Below, piece by piece: positions 34,968 through 45,482 of a DNA stretch of 64,000 nt. The notes below the pieces were generated by a model. The model was not told where the DNA came from. It saw nothing but the letters and a program-made list of their open reading frames with translations, and ran no database searches. Source of the stretch: Cyclobacterium jeungdonense (GTDB taxonomy: Bacteria; Bacteroidota; Bacteroidia; Cytophagales; Cyclobacteriaceae); contig NZ_WMCD01000006.1 in NCBI RefSeq assembly GCF_010994275.1, positions 62,001 to 126,000 of the forward strand. The letters are read 5' to 3'. A program made the position numbers and the translations under genes. Each line of letters begins with the position of its first letter. Position 1 is the first letter of the stretch.

Positions 34968-35723
34968 GTGAGTTTTGAAATCAAATTACCTTTATTCGAA
35001 GGACCATTTGACCTGATGCTCTTTTTTATAGAAAGGGATGAGCTGGATATATACGATATTCCCATTTCCAAAATCACCCGTGATTTTTTGGATTACATCC
35101 ACCAACTGGAGAAAATGGAAATCGAAGTGGCCAGTGAATTTATTCTTTTCGCGGCCACTTTAATGAAAATTAAATCCAAAATGCTGCTTCCCAGGCCGGA
35201 GTTTAATGAAGACGGAGAGGAAATTGATCCTCGGGAAGAGTTAATCAGGCATTTATTAGAGTACAAAAAGTACAAGTCAGTAATTGGCGAACTGGCGAAT
35301 CTGGAAGAACAACGCATGAGCCGATTTGACAGAGGTAATGTCGTTTCCGAATTGAAGCAGTTAACAAAAACGGACCAGGTAGATGCCGAATTACAAGACC
35401 TGGATCTGTACCGACTATTAAAAGTGTACCAAAAAGTGCTCACAAAATACGCCCACAGAAGCGATGAAACCAAGCATACCGTTATCCAGTATCCCTATAC
35501 AATTGAGCAACAGAAAATGCTGGTGCTGGATAAACTAAATGAAAAACCGCGAATCCCATTTTCAGATTTTATAGCTTATAAACCGGATAAGATTTTTGTG
35601 ATTTACACCTTTTTAGCTATTCTTGAATTGCTGCAGCTTGCCATGGTGACTATAAAAATCGGCGAAGGGTTTAATAATTTTTGGGTTGAAAAACTGGAAG
35701 CCATACCTGTAGAAAACTTATGA
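34968..35723 (+). CDS. scpA: Segregation and condensation protein A
   Basis: A 251-residue kleisin that bridges SMC heads in the bacterial condensin. The N-terminal signature FEIKLPLFEGPFDLMLFFIE (residues 2-21) and KLPLFEGPFDLL-type SMC-neck contact are clear; then MKIKSKMLLPRP near residue 68, an acidic linker, and the C-terminal winged-helix region (IVYTFLAILELLQLAMV-type, near residue 215). The start is a GTG at 34968 because no ATG precedes the FEIKLPLF motif. scpB is not adjacent. Its last codons overlap copy B of a dispersed element. Confidence 0.93.
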   Translation: MSFEIKLPLFEGPFDLMLFFIERDELDIYDIPISKITRDFLDYIHQLEKMEIEVASEFILFAATLMKIKSKMLLPRPEFNEDGEEIDPREELIRHLLEYKKYKSVIGELANLEEQRMSRFDRGNVVSELKQLTKTDQVDAELQDLDLYRLLKVYQKVLTKYAHRSDETKHTVIQYPYTIEQQKMLVLDKLNEKPRIPFSDFIAYKPDKIFVIYTFLAILELLQLAMVTIKIGEGFNNFWVEKLEAIPVENL

Positions 35724-35816
35724 AATCGAGCATGACGCAAGCGACACACAGAGGGATGATTATAAAGCATGCGAGATTCCATATGGCCGCTTAAAGACAA
35801 TTATAGACATATGAAA
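35720..35816 (+). repeat. Dispersed start-codon element, copy B
   Basis: About 97 bp related to 18535-18651. It begins ATGAAATCGA (overlapping the scpA stop codon) and ends TATGAAAT, where ATG at 35811 is the start of the flippase-like gene. The 14 codons before that ATG (RDSIWPLKDNYRH) correspond to RDSKWQLKNYYNL before the HAD gene. It lacks the extra block of about 18 bases of copy A. Confidence 0.7.
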
Positions 35817-36863
35817 TTAGACAATAGGGAAATTTTTAAAACCTTAAATCCGAATAAGGTTTGGGTTCCTGTATTGATTGGGATTGGGATTGTGTTTCTT
35901 ATGTTTTACCTGGATCCCACCGTCAATGCCCAAACCCTAAGGGGGGTGTTTGATGCTTCCATTTGGTCACTGTTGCTGGCGCTGGTATTTATTTTTCTTC
36001 GGGATGCAGGCTATGTATTTCGAATACGCGAAATCACAAACAAGCACCTAAGCTGGGGCAGGGCCATTTATGTCATCATACTTTGGGAATTTGCCTCTGC
36101 GGTTACGCCTTCCATCGTAGGAGGTACTGCAGTGGCTGTATTTATTCTTCACAAAGAAGGAATTCCACTGGGAAAGGCTTTGGCATTTACCATGCTGACG
36201 GCTATCATGGACAACTTGTTTTTTGTGTTGGGAGCGCCTGTAATTCTTTATCTGGCCCAAGGGCACATATTTCCCGAAAGCAGGGTTTTGGAAATGCGGT
36301 TAGGAAACAGTTTGGAATATCTTTTTTGGGTCAGTTATTCGCTATATACCTTGTATTCTTTACTTATGGCGCTGGCATTGTTTTACAGGCCGCGGGTTTT
36401 TAAGTGGATATTGTTGAGACTATTTTCAATACGGTGGTTGAAAAAGTGGAAATACGAGGCCAATAATTACGGTGACCAAATCATTGAAGCCAGTAAAGAG
36501 TTTAAAGGGAAGAACCTGAAATACTGGCTGCTAATCATTGTAACTACGATTTTCATCTGGTCATCGCGCTATTTTATGCTAAATGCCCTGATAGCAGCCT
36601 ATGAGAGCCTGAGCTTATTTGAGCATGTAGTCATCTTTGCCAGACAAATTATCATGTGGATCGTGATGATGATCAGTCCTACACCAGGTAGCAGCGGCAC
36701 GGCGGAGTTTTTCTTTGCCCAGTTCTTTAATGAGTTTCTGACCGGGTACACCTTTGTTACCAGCATTCTATGGCGGATGTTTTCGTACTATCCCTACCTG
36801 CTTTTAGGAGCGATATTTTTGCCACGCTGGATCCGGCAGGTGTTTTTCAAAAAGAAGGACTAA
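35811..36863 (+). CDS. Flippase-like membrane protein (LPG synthase TM domain, UPF0104)
   Basis: A 350-residue integral membrane protein matching the lysylphosphatidylglycerol synthase transmembrane/UPF0104 family. About eight hydrophobic helices span the length, beginning with VWVPVLIGIGIVFLMFYL. Family hallmarks are FIFLRDAGYVFRIREITN, ASAVTPSIVGGTAVAVFILH near residue 105 and the C-terminal MMISPTPGSSGTAEFFFAQF near residue 293. There is no soluble aminoacyl-transferase domain, so it is only the flippase-like part; it probably moves a lipid. The start at 35811 is preferred over 35769, which lies in the dispersed element. Confidence 0.88.
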   Translation: MKLDNREIFKTLNPNKVWVPVLIGIGIVFLMFYLDPTVNAQTLRGVFDASIWSLLLALVFIFLRDAGYVFRIREITNKHLSWGRAIYVIILWEFASAVTPSIVGGTAVAVFILHKEGIPLGKALAFTMLTAIMDNLFFVLGAPVILYLAQGHIFPESRVLEMRLGNSLEYLFWVSYSLYTLYSLLMALALFYRPRVFKWILLRLFSIRWLKKWKYEANNYGDQIIEASKEFKGKNLKYWLLIIVTTIFIWSSRYFMLNALIAAYESLSLFEHVVIFARQIIMWIVMMISPTPGSSGTAEFFFAQFFNEFLTGYTFVTSILWRMFSYYPYLLLGAIFLPRWIRQVFFKKKD

Positions 36864-36876
36864 TAAATACCGCGTA

Positions 36877-38247
36877 TCAGACGGCGTCCAGAATTAGCAC
36901 CCAGTCATTGCCTTTTCCTCTAGTGGGAGGAGTGAATTCACCATCAGGAGCACTGCTAGTAAATCCTGCGTCAATTGCATTTCCGGTTCGGGGATCGTAC
37001 CAGGTGATTTGCAAGGTTTTTGAAGTTAGGGAGCGAGAGTCTACCACCAAGGGTTTGCCCGTAGGGAAATAAATCATGGCATAGCTTCCTTCGCTGTCCC
37101 GGGTGGCGATTACAAAATGTTCGTTGTCTTCCTGAGTACCGATAATCATCTCCTGTGCCGGGATGCGGGTCAGAAAAGGCCTGCTGAGCATCAGGTTTTT
37201 CAAGTGTTTCACTTGATTGGCCATGGGTAGATACAAAGCTTCTTTCCAGGGTCTTAAAGGCCCGTTGATGCCTTCCCTTTCGGTTGTATACATTTGCCAG
37301 ACATCGTGACAGCCGTAGGACTGTCCGAAAGCACCTGCAAATACATTCCAGTACATGATCCGGCGGATATCTTCTGGTAGACTGTATCCAAGTTCCCTGG
37401 CATTGAAGCAATTGGGATGGTCTTCATATAGTGGTTCGCCATCCAGGGTAGGTTTTACCGGTTGCAAGGCATAATCGTGACTGATTTTTTTGTAAGTAGG
37501 TTGGTTGGCGCAATGGCCGGTTTGATGCATGTTGAAATCCAGCCAATCGTCATCGTGAAACCAATTACTTGACCCCCCCGGTCCTGCGGGCTGTGGGTGA
37601 AACGTCATCAAGGCCTTGTCATGGCCTCCGACTCCTTCGCCAATGCCGGAAGCCAGGGCTCTCCAAATAGCTTCATCCGAACTCTTTGCTCTTGGATTAC
37701 GGTCCCCTCCTATGACCCAAATGATATGGGATTGATCTTTGTACCGGTTGCCGATCCAATAGCCAAAAGCCATGGCATTTTCCTCGGTAAAGACTTCCGG
37801 ACCCTTTCCCCAGGAATGGGTAAATACCTTATCGCCCCAGGTAGGCAACAGAGCGACATAGATCCCCTGCGCTGCTGCCATTTGTAGGATGGTATCTACA
37901 TGTGAAAAATAAGCGGGATTAGGCTGGTTGGGATCATTATTGACCAAAGGTGTTTCTCCATAAGGATTCGGAGTATTGAGGCCGTCAATTTCCGCAAGGG
38001 CTACTGCCTGCACTACGTTGAAGCCTTGTTCGGCCCGTTTTTTCAAGTAATGGGCGGCTTCTTCCCGGTCACAGCGGTGGAAGAGTTCCCAGGCCGTATC
38101 CGCCATCCAGAAAAACGGATTTCCTTCTTCTGTTACCAAAAAGCGCTGATTATCGGATACCTTAAGTCTGGGTAGCGTTTCCTGGCCGAAGACAAAACAC
38201 AATGGGAAAAAAACCAACCAGAGGGCAAGGAAAGGTTTTGTGTTCAT
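36877..38247 (-). CDS. Apiosidase-like glycoside hydrolase (GH140, DUF4038)
   Basis: A 456-residue secreted enzyme. After the leader (FLALWLVFFPLCFVFGQ) the DUF4038/GH140 (beta/alpha)8 domain starts with LKVSDNQRFLVTEEGNPFFW and MADTAWELFHR. Further landmarks are VVQAVALAEIDGLN, VIGGDRNPRA near residue 170 and LDGEPLYEDHP near residue 270, which hold likely acidic catalytic residues. The last 90 residues fit the small beta domain (collagen-binding-like) that closes these proteins. Characterised GH140 enzymes remove apiose from pectin RG-II; related members may act on other glycans. It is convergent with the flippase gene (13-base gap). Confidence 0.88.
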   Translation of the reverse strand: MNTKPFLALWLVFFPLCFVFGQETLPRLKVSDNQRFLVTEEGNPFFWMADTAWELFHRCDREEAAHYLKKRAEQGFNVVQAVALAEIDGLNTPNPYGETPLVNNDPNQPNPAYFSHVDTILQMAAAQGIYVALLPTWGDKVFTHSWGKGPEVFTEENAMAFGYWIGNRYKDQSHIIWVIGGDRNPRAKSSDEAIWRALASGIGEGVGGHDKALMTFHPQPAGPGGSSNWFHDDDWLDFNMHQTGHCANQPTYKKISHDYALQPVKPTLDGEPLYEDHPNCFNARELGYSLPEDIRRIMYWNVFAGAFGQSYGCHDVWQMYTTEREGINGPLRPWKEALYLPMANQVKHLKNLMLSRPFLTRIPAQEMIIGTQEDNEHFVIATRDSEGSYAMIYFPTGKPLVVDSRSLTSKTLQITWYDPRTGNAIDAGFTSSAPDGEFTPPTRGKGNDWVLILDAV

Positions 38248-38346
38248 GGTGGGGATAGGTTAATGATGATAGAAAGATAAAAAAAAATCAAAATGAATCG
38301 GCAAATAAGAATCAGTACTCCGAAATAATGTTAAAAAATCATAAAA

Positions 38347-38389
38347 TTTCTCCCTTCCTGCAAGAAGCTCTTTGTAAGGAAGGGAGAAA
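38347..38389 (-). terminator. Intrinsic terminator of ndk
   Basis: A perfect 13-bp stem, TTTCTCCCTTCCT (38347-38359) with its complement at 38377-38389, just 3 bases past the ndk stop on the minus strand and running into TTTTAT. Confidence 0.88.
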
Positions 38390-38392
38390 GAT

Positions 38393-38815
38393 TTATCCTT
38401 GGTGTTCGAAGGCATTAAAAAAGAAATTGCCTTCAATAAGGGCATTTTCATCCGAATCGGAACCGTGAATGGCATTTGCTTCTATGGAAGTGGCGAAACG
38501 TTTTCGAATGGTTCCTTCTGCTGCATTTTCGGGATTGGTGGCACCGATAAGGGATCTGAAATCTGCCACCGCGTTAGTTTTTTCCAAGATGGCGGCAAGG
38601 ATTGGGCCTGACGACATGTACCGGCATAAATCAGCATAAAAAGGTCGCTCTTTGTGTACCAGGTAAAATTCGGCGGCAAGTTCCTCCGTGAGTCGGGTAG
38701 CCTTTAAAGCGATAATTTTAAAACCTGCGGTTTCGATCATCTCTAAAATTGCACCTGAGTTTCCTGCGCCAAAAGCATCAGGTTTGATCATGGTAAATGT
38801 TCTGTTGGTAGCCAT
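38393..38815 (-). CDS. ndk: Nucleoside diphosphate kinase
   Basis: A 140-residue enzyme of standard length that equalises NTP pools by phosphotransfer through a His. Seen: [20 protein letters not shown] (residues 5-24), the [17 protein letters not shown] segment and the active-site [12 protein letters not shown] with the phospho-His near residue 116. A TAATTTTG -7 box lies 30 bases upstream (38845-38852, minus strand). It is monocistronic with a strong terminator. Confidence 0.96.
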   Translation of the reverse strand: MATNRTFTMIKPDAFGAGNSGAILEMIETAGFKIIALKATRLTEELAAEFYLVHKERPFYADLCRYMSSGPILAAILEKTNAVADFRSLIGATNPENAAEGTIRKRFATSIEANAIHGSDSDENALIEGNFFFNAFEHQG

Positions 38816-38995
38816 AGACTAGATAGAATTGTTTGATTCGCAGGCAAAATTACGTCTTTTCTCTGAAAGACCGAAGGAATGGATTCATTTCCCGATGAAC
38901 TACCTGAGTCCAGGTAAAATGGCATTGGGAATTTCAGAAAATTATACAGAACTTTGTCGTCCGTGTTTTTAAAATGCGGTAGTCAAAAATTACAC

Positions 38996-40045
38996 ATGCA
39001 GAAATTAGATCTATTTAAAGAACAGATTTCATCTGCTTCGTCCAAAAGAATCATTATCACCACCCATCATAAACCTGACGCAGATGCCCTTGGCTCTTCA
39101 TTGGCCTTGGCACTATACCTGAAAAAGAAAAAGCATCAGGTCACTGTGGTCACACCTTCCGATTATCCTTCTTTCCTTCACTGGATGAAAGGTAACGACG
39201 AGGTTATCAATTTTGAGGACAAGCAACAGGTGGATGAAGCCAGAAATCTGATCGGGGAAGCGGATATCTTATTTTGTCTGGATTTTTCCAATCTTGGGCG
39301 TTTACAAGGAATGGAAGAGGCGGTAAGGGCATCCAATGCTTTTATGGTGAATATTGATCATCACCAGGATCCGGATGATTTTGCTGACTTTAGCTTTTCA
39401 AGTACCAAAGCCGCCGCCACCTGCGAATTATTGTATGATTTGATGGTGAAAGTGGGGGATAAGGACTTGATCGATAAAGACATGGCAGAATGCCTTTATT
39501 CAGGAATCATGACTGACACAGGCGGCTTCCGGCACCCAAATACGACCAAGAATGTACATCTGGTTACGGCAGAACTTATTGGTCTTGGAGCGGACAATTC
39601 CAAAATCTCCCGATTGATTTACGATACCTATTCCGTCAACAGGCTTAAATTTCTGGGCTTTGCGCTAACGAGGAGGTTGACCATTTTACCGGAACTAAAC
39701 ACTGCTTATTTTGGAATAAGCAAGAAAGACCTTAGAAAATACCAATCGCAGACCGGAGATACCGAAGGCTTGGTAAACTATGCCCTGTCTTTAGATGGTA
39801 TTAAAATTGCAGCTTTGTTTACCGAAAGAAAGGACGGGGTAAAAATCTCCTTTCGTTCATCGGAAGATGTGGCCGTCAATAAGTTTGCGGCTACCTATTT
39901 TGATGGAGGGGGACATAAGAACGCTTCCGGAGGTATTTCCAGCCTTTCTTTGGAGGATACCATGAAGCGATTCGAGACATTAGTGAAAGAAAACAAACAT
40001 ATCTTATTTAATCAATTAGCATTAGTCGATGAAAAAAATCAATAA
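38996..40045 (+). CDS. nrnA: DHH-family oligoribonuclease/PAP phosphatase NrnA-like
   Basis: A 349-residue DHH/DHHA1 phosphoesterase starting at the ATG at 38996. Motifs: THHKPDADALGSSLAL (residues 27-42), ILFCLDFSN near residue 95, the DHH box NIDHHQDPDDFAD near 120, MTDTGGFRHPNTT near 175, and the DHHA1 nucleic-acid-binding FDGGGHKNASGG near 305. NrnA degrades nano-RNAs and dephosphorylates pAp. A promoter-like TTG-N21-GAACTTTG precedes it. It overlaps the following FKBP gene by 17 bases, so the two are in one operon. Confidence 0.92.
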   Translation: MQKLDLFKEQISSASSKRIIITTHHKPDADALGSSLALALYLKKKKHQVTVVTPSDYPSFLHWMKGNDEVINFEDKQQVDEARNLIGEADILFCLDFSNLGRLQGMEEAVRASNAFMVNIDHHQDPDDFADFSFSSTKAAATCELLYDLMVKVGDKDLIDKDMAECLYSGIMTDTGGFRHPNTTKNVHLVTAELIGLGADNSKISRLIYDTYSVNRLKFLGFALTRRLTILPELNTAYFGISKKDLRKYQSQTGDTEGLVNYALSLDGIKIAALFTERKDGVKISFRSSEDVAVNKFAATYFDGGGHKNASGGISSLSLEDTMKRFETLVKENKHILFNQLALVDEKNQ

Positions 40046-40961
40046 TTTAGTTTTAGGTGCTATGGTGCTGGCAGCCAGCAGCCTATTGTATTCTTGCGAA
40101 AAAACACAAACCACCTCAGATGGGATAGAATACACCTATGTAGAACAAGGGGACGATAAGACCAAGGATGGTGAATTTGTGGTCTATCACTTTACAGCAA
40201 AGACAGGAAGCGACTCGCTTTTTATCTCCAGTTATGATCAGCCAGTTCCTCCCTATTTGCAGCATCTGGATTCTGCCGAAGCGAAAACGGGTATCGATGA
40301 GATATTCCTCAATCTGAATAATGGGGATAGCATTGTTATTACCGCTACTGCCGAAAAGATATTTGCTGCTGGAGGAGGAGTGCCGCCCTTTTTGGATAAT
40401 GACGAAATGGTTACCATCAGTATTGGTGTAATCAATGTACTCGAAGAGGCTGTCTTCGAAGATTACTTCAACGATCTGGTAGCCGAACAGCAAAGGAAGC
40501 AAGCGGAACAAGCTGGGGTACAGTTGGATGAAGACGTTAGCGCACTGGAAGCGTATATCGAGGAAAATAATCTTGATGCCAACAGGACAGAATCAGGTCT
40601 CTTTTACGTCATAGAGGAAGAAGGTAACGGACCGCAAGTGGAACAGGGAGATAAGATCTCTGTAGACTATACGGGCTATGTACTGGACGGGACCGTTTTT
40701 GATACCAGCGTGGAAAGCAAAGCGAAAGAAGCGAATACCTATGATGAAAACAGGCCCTACGAGCCCTTTAGTTTCAATGTAGGAGAAGGAATGGTTATTC
40801 CGGGTTGGGATGAAGGTTTGCAGCTTTTGAAGGAAGGTGCAAAAGCCAAATTTCTGATTCCGTCTCCTCTGGCTTACGGGCCCAGTCAGCGCGGAGCCAT
40901 AATTGTACCCAATTCTATTTTGATATTTGATGTCGAAGTGACGGATGTAGAAAAGCAATAA
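40029..40961 (+). CDS. FKBP-type peptidyl-prolyl isomerase lipoprotein, with degenerate N-terminal FKBP-like domain
   Basis: A 310-residue lipoprotein (lipobox LYSC near residue 18). The C-terminal FKBP domain is complete: GDKISVDYTGYVLDGTVFDT near residue 203, VGEGMVIPGWDEGLQLLKEG near 250, and AYGPSQRGAIIVPNSILIFD. Residues 30-135 look like a second, diverged FKBP unit (GEFVVYHFTAKTGSDSLFIS, then a C-terminal VTISIGVINVLEE). Such proteins catalyse prolyl isomerisation or chaperone outer-membrane and secreted proteins in the periplasm. It starts inside nrnA and is followed by two further FKBP lipoproteins. Confidence 0.9.
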   Translation: MKKINNLVLGAMVLAASSLLYSCEKTQTTSDGIEYTYVEQGDDKTKDGEFVVYHFTAKTGSDSLFISSYDQPVPPYLQHLDSAEAKTGIDEIFLNLNNGDSIVITATAEKIFAAGGGVPPFLDNDEMVTISIGVINVLEEAVFEDYFNDLVAEQQRKQAEQAGVQLDEDVSALEAYIEENNLDANRTESGLFYVIEEEGNGPQVEQGDKISVDYTGYVLDGTVFDTSVESKAKEANTYDENRPYEPFSFNVGEGMVIPGWDEGLQLLKEGAKAKFLIPSPLAYGPSQRGAIIVPNSILIFDVEVTDVEKQ

Positions 40962-41016
40962 TCCGGTAAGTGCCGGAAATTAGGAAATATACCTACTAAA
41001 CCATAGTACTACTACC

Positions 41017-41562
41017 ATGAGAAAAAGCATCTTTATTTTGGCATTGCTACCAGTCTTGGGTACGATTTCGTCTTGTATTTCCGATGAGGAAAATCTGGAT
41101 GTCGTATTTGAGCAGGACCTGCAGAAGATCGAAGAATACATTCAAACGGTAGAAACGGAGTATACCCGCAGAGAAACCATTGAGGAGACCGGTATTGTGC
41201 TTTTATTCACCGAGGAAGTTGAATCAGAGGAATTGCCACAGGTCAGGGATACCCTCGCCGTTAATTATACCGGAATGTTGACGGACGGGACCGTTTTCGA
41301 TACCTCTATAGAGCAGGTAGCGCAGGCCAATGATGTTTTCAATCCTAACCGGACATACGAACCTTTTGAAATAGTGTTGGGCATGTCCAATGTGATTAAT
41401 GGTTGGCATTGGGCGCTTTCTCAAATGAAAGAAGGGGAAAAAGCGATTGCTCTGATCCCCTCATCCTATGCCTATGGAAGTCAGGCCAATGGCCCGATTC
41501 CAGCCAATTCGGTGTTGGTTTTTGAACTTGATCTGCTCGAAGTACGACCATATCAACCTTAA
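41017..41562 (+). CDS. FKBP-type peptidyl-prolyl isomerase lipoprotein
   Basis: A 181-residue lipoprotein with leader IFILALLPVLGTISSC. One FKBP domain: LAVNYTGMLTDGTVFDTSIE near residue 84, VLGMSNVINGWHWALSQMKE near 124, and YAYGSQANGPIPANSVLVFE near 150. In the active-site GW position the Trp is kept. Flavobacterial GldI belongs to this lipoprotein FKBP group, but the assignment to GldI is not certain. It is the second of three tandem FKBP genes (55-base gap to the first). Confidence 0.9.
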   Translation: MRKSIFILALLPVLGTISSCISDEENLDVVFEQDLQKIEEYIQTVETEYTRRETIEETGIVLLFTEEVESEELPQVRDTLAVNYTGMLTDGTVFDTSIEQVAQANDVFNPNRTYEPFEIVLGMSNVINGWHWALSQMKEGEKAIALIPSSYAYGSQANGPIPANSVLVFELDLLEVRPYQP

Positions 41563-41579
41563 TTTCAGATATCTAATTC

Positions 41580-42143
41580 ATGATAAAAGTTTCAAAGATA
41601 GCTTGCTTATTTTTTATCGTTTTGTTTGGTTTTTCCTGTGAAGATAGGTTGAATCAGTTTGGAGGTCCGGTATATGATCGGGAGGGAAACCTGGCAATTG
41701 ATCGGGAGATCATAGCAGATTACCTGGAAACAGCTTCCTACGACAGTTTATACCGGATCCACGATCCATCCGGAGTGGTGGTGATCGTAACAGAAGAAGG
41801 AGAGGGTTCCCGGCCTACCGCTGGGAATGTGGTATACGCCAATTACACCGGGTATTTACTGGATGGATCTGTATTTGATTCTAATTTGGAAGATGTAGCC
41901 ATTGAAAACGATATATACGATGAGGAAAGAAATTACGATATCTTCTCATTTTTCGTTGATTTGCCAGCTTCGCAGGGTGGCGCTATTCAAGGTTTTAGTC
42001 TTGGGTTCAAGCGGCTGAGAAGCGGAGCCAAAGCTACCATTATCATCCCATCTCCGTATGGCTATCAGGACAATGAAAATGTGGTCCGGGTCCCTGCCAA
42101 TTCTGTTTTGGTTTTTGATGTGGATTTTCTCGGAATGGATTAG
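41580..42143 (+). CDS. FKBP-type peptidyl-prolyl isomerase-like lipoprotein
   Basis: A 187-residue lipoprotein (FIVLFGFSC lipobox), third of the FKBP tandem (17-base gap). The FKBP fold is evident: VVYANYTGYLLDGSVFDSNL near residue 84, IQGFSLGFKRLRSGAKATII near 137 and VRVPANSVLVFDVDFLGMD at the end. The usual active-site GW after the I/V-x-G position is replaced by GF (IQGFSLG), so isomerase activity may be weak and a chaperone role more likely. The operon ends at a strong terminator directly afterwards. Confidence 0.88.
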   Translation: MIKVSKIACLFFIVLFGFSCEDRLNQFGGPVYDREGNLAIDREIIADYLETASYDSLYRIHDPSGVVVIVTEEGEGSRPTAGNVVYANYTGYLLDGSVFDSNLEDVAIENDIYDEERNYDIFSFFVDLPASQGGAIQGFSLGFKRLRSGAKATIIIPSPYGYQDNENVVRVPANSVLVFDVDFLGMD

Positions 42144-42161
42144 TGAATCGCCTGATTTAAT

Positions 42162-42200
42162 AAAACAAAAAAACCCGGTTTGTCCGGGTTTTTTTGTTTT
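42162..42200. terminator. Bidirectional intrinsic terminator between FKBP operon and guaB
   Basis: A perfect 17-bp stem with core CCCGG-TTTGT-CCGGG, flanked on both sides by A7/T7 runs, so it works for both convergent transcripts. Confidence 0.92.
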
Positions 42201-42226
42201 AAATCTAATATTAATCTACTTCATAG

Positions 42227-43714
<1,488 letters not shown>

Positions 43715-43735
43715 TTAGTAACCCTATTTGCCCGT

Positions 43736-43767
43736 CAAAGATACAATGTTTTTGACATGCAGATCAA
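43736..43767 (-). promoter_or_regulatory. Promoter of guaB
   Basis: On the minus strand, TTG (43767-43765), a 21-base spacer and TATCTTTG (43743-43736), a full match to the Bacteroidota -7 box. It leaves a leader of about 25 bases. Confidence 0.7.
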
Positions 43768-43885
43768 TAGATAAGAGAAAAAAGATGTTATTTTTCTCTC
43801 CGATCCTACCGCTTCATGGAATTTTCTTTGGATAGGTAACCGTACTACTCAGCTAACTGCCAAGTCAAATGAATACCGAAAGGCA

Positions 43886-45076
43886 TTATTCCCCCTTTTT
43901 CAATTTGGCAATATAGAATCCATCAAAGCCGCTTTCCTGGGAAAGTACCTGGGTCTCTTCCAGTAGCTCGAAGGATTTTCCTTCCGGGCTTTGTAAAAAG
44001 GCCTGTACCTGAAGGTTGTTTTCCGACGGTAAAATACTGCAGGTGGCATAGACCAGTATTCCACCGGGTTTAAGCATGGAAGGATACTGGGATAGAATGC
44101 CTTTTTGGATTACTTGTACCGCAGAAATGGATTCAGGGCTTAACTTCCATTTGGTATCCGGATTCCGCTTTAGTACGCCTAGTCCGGAACAAGGGACATC
44201 CAAAAGCAGGCGGTCGGCACTCTCATGCAGCCGTTTAATCGTTTTGCTCCCTTCTATGGGTTTGGTTTCGATAATGGAAACTCCGGCCCGCCTTGCCCTG
44301 AGTTTGGTGTTTTTCAGTTTCCAGGCTTCCAGGTCCATGGATACAATTCGACCTTTGTTCTCCATAAGGGCTGCCAGGTGCAGGGATTTGCCTCCAGCTC
44401 CGGCACAGGCATCAATCACCCGCATTCCGGGCTGTGCTTCCAGGGCCATGGCGACCAGTTGGGAAGAAGCATCCTGTACTTCAAAATGCCCTTCCTTAAA
44501 TAAAGGAGTGCGGAAAACATTTTTTCTTTCCTTAAGGACCAATGCATCCGGATAGCCATTAACCGGGTAACTGGTGATTCCCAGCTCCTCCAATTGCTCC
44601 CTCAGGCGGGATCGGCTGGTTTTTAGGGTGTTAACCCGTAATACAACTTCTGCAACCTGGTTCAGGCTGTTAATTTCCTGTTCCCACTTTTCTCCAAGTT
44701 GCTCCTGTCCCATCTGGTCCATCCAGTCCGGTATGGACTGAAGCAAGGTTCTTTGGGTTATTTTCTCCTTTTTACGATGAATCGCTTGAGGGTTAATACC
44801 CTTAAATTCCCTCCAGTCCGGTAAAGCGTTTCCCTGGAGGACCCAATAGGTGCCGAACCACTGGTAGTAATCAGCTCCCGGACTCAGGTATTCAACCAGT
44901 CGTTTCCAACGGACGATCTCGTAGACGCTTTCAGCAATAAAAGCCCGATCCCGGGCTCCCCATTTGGGATTTGATTTTAATATGCGCTCAATCACTTTAT
45001 CTGCAAAGTGATGCTGGTCAAAAATTTCTTCCAGTGCCCTGACTACTCCATTTACCGTATTCGGAAAAAGCTTCAT
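43886..45076 (-). CDS. RsmB/NOP2-family RNA cytosine-5 methyltransferase
   Basis: A 396-residue SAM-dependent methyltransferase. I use the ATG at 45076 (MKLFPNTVNGVVRALEEIFD); the frame extends to a TTG at 45160 but that part has no family resemblance. The SAM loop VIDACAGAGGKSLHLAALME is near residue 230, DVPCSGLGVLKRNPD holds one active-site Cys near 305 and YATCSILPSENN the catalytic Cys near 355. Family members methylate 16S rRNA C967 (RsmB) or other RNA cytosines; the target here is not certain because the usual N-terminal NusB-like domain is hard to see. Confidence 0.88.
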   Translation of the reverse strand: MKLFPNTVNGVVRALEEIFDQHHFADKVIERILKSNPKWGARDRAFIAESVYEIVRWKRLVEYLSPGADYYQWFGTYWVLQGNALPDWREFKGINPQAIHRKKEKITQRTLLQSIPDWMDQMGQEQLGEKWEQEINSLNQVAEVVLRVNTLKTSRSRLREQLEELGITSYPVNGYPDALVLKERKNVFRTPLFKEGHFEVQDASSQLVAMALEAQPGMRVIDACAGAGGKSLHLAALMENKGRIVSMDLEAWKLKNTKLRARRAGVSIIETKPIEGSKTIKRLHESADRLLLDVPCSGLGVLKRNPDTKWKLSPESISAVQVIQKGILSQYPSMLKPGGILVYATCSILPSENNLQVQAFLQSPEGKSFELLEETQVLSQESGFDGFYIAKLKKGE

Positions 45077-45197
45077 AAATTTTTTGGCTACTTTTCTGCA
45101 AATATAGGTAATTAAAACCAGGGAAAACGGCAATTCCCAGGAAGGAGATCGGGTTCCCAAGCTTTGTTTCTGCGTGAAATTTGGTATTTTTGGCGCT

Positions 45198-45482
45198 ATG
45201 GGAGAGAAAAAATGCCCTCATTGCGGAAAATGGTCTGATTGGAACCAAAATTTATTAGATCGCTGTAACCATTGCGGAAAACCATTAGGAGGCGCCGACC
45301 TGGAGTATCAGGAAAAAAGAGCAGCGCAAAAAAAAGCCAATGAGGAACAATGGATTTTCTATATTAAGAAGACGGATAGTACGTTCGTAAAAAATATGAA
45401 AAAGGTGGGTAATTTCTTTTATACCATCTACATTGCCATCATCACGTTTCTTGCCTGGTTAATTGCCGCTTTGCCCGGATAA
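45198..45482 (+). CDS. Zinc-ribbon small membrane protein
   Basis: A 94-residue protein starting at ATG 45198 (MGEKKCPHCGKWSDWNQNLL). Two CxxC pairs, CPHC and CNHC, form a zinc ribbon in residues 5-28; a Lys/Glu-rich helix follows, and one transmembrane helix near the C-terminus (FYTIYIAIITFLAWLIAALP). I do not recognise a named family. It is directly abutted by the next membrane-protein gene (one-base overlap) and then prmC, so all three look co-transcribed. Confidence 0.75.
   Translation: MGEKKCPHCGKWSDWNQNLLDRCNHCGKPLGGADLEYQEKRAAQKKANEEQWIFYIKKTDSTFVKNMKKVGNFFYTIYIAIITFLAWLIAALPG

Noticed and set aside
45077..45160. TTG start adding 28 residues to the RsmB-type protein
   Set aside because: The extra residues are hydrophobic, unlike the family, and the ATG at 45076 matches the expected start.
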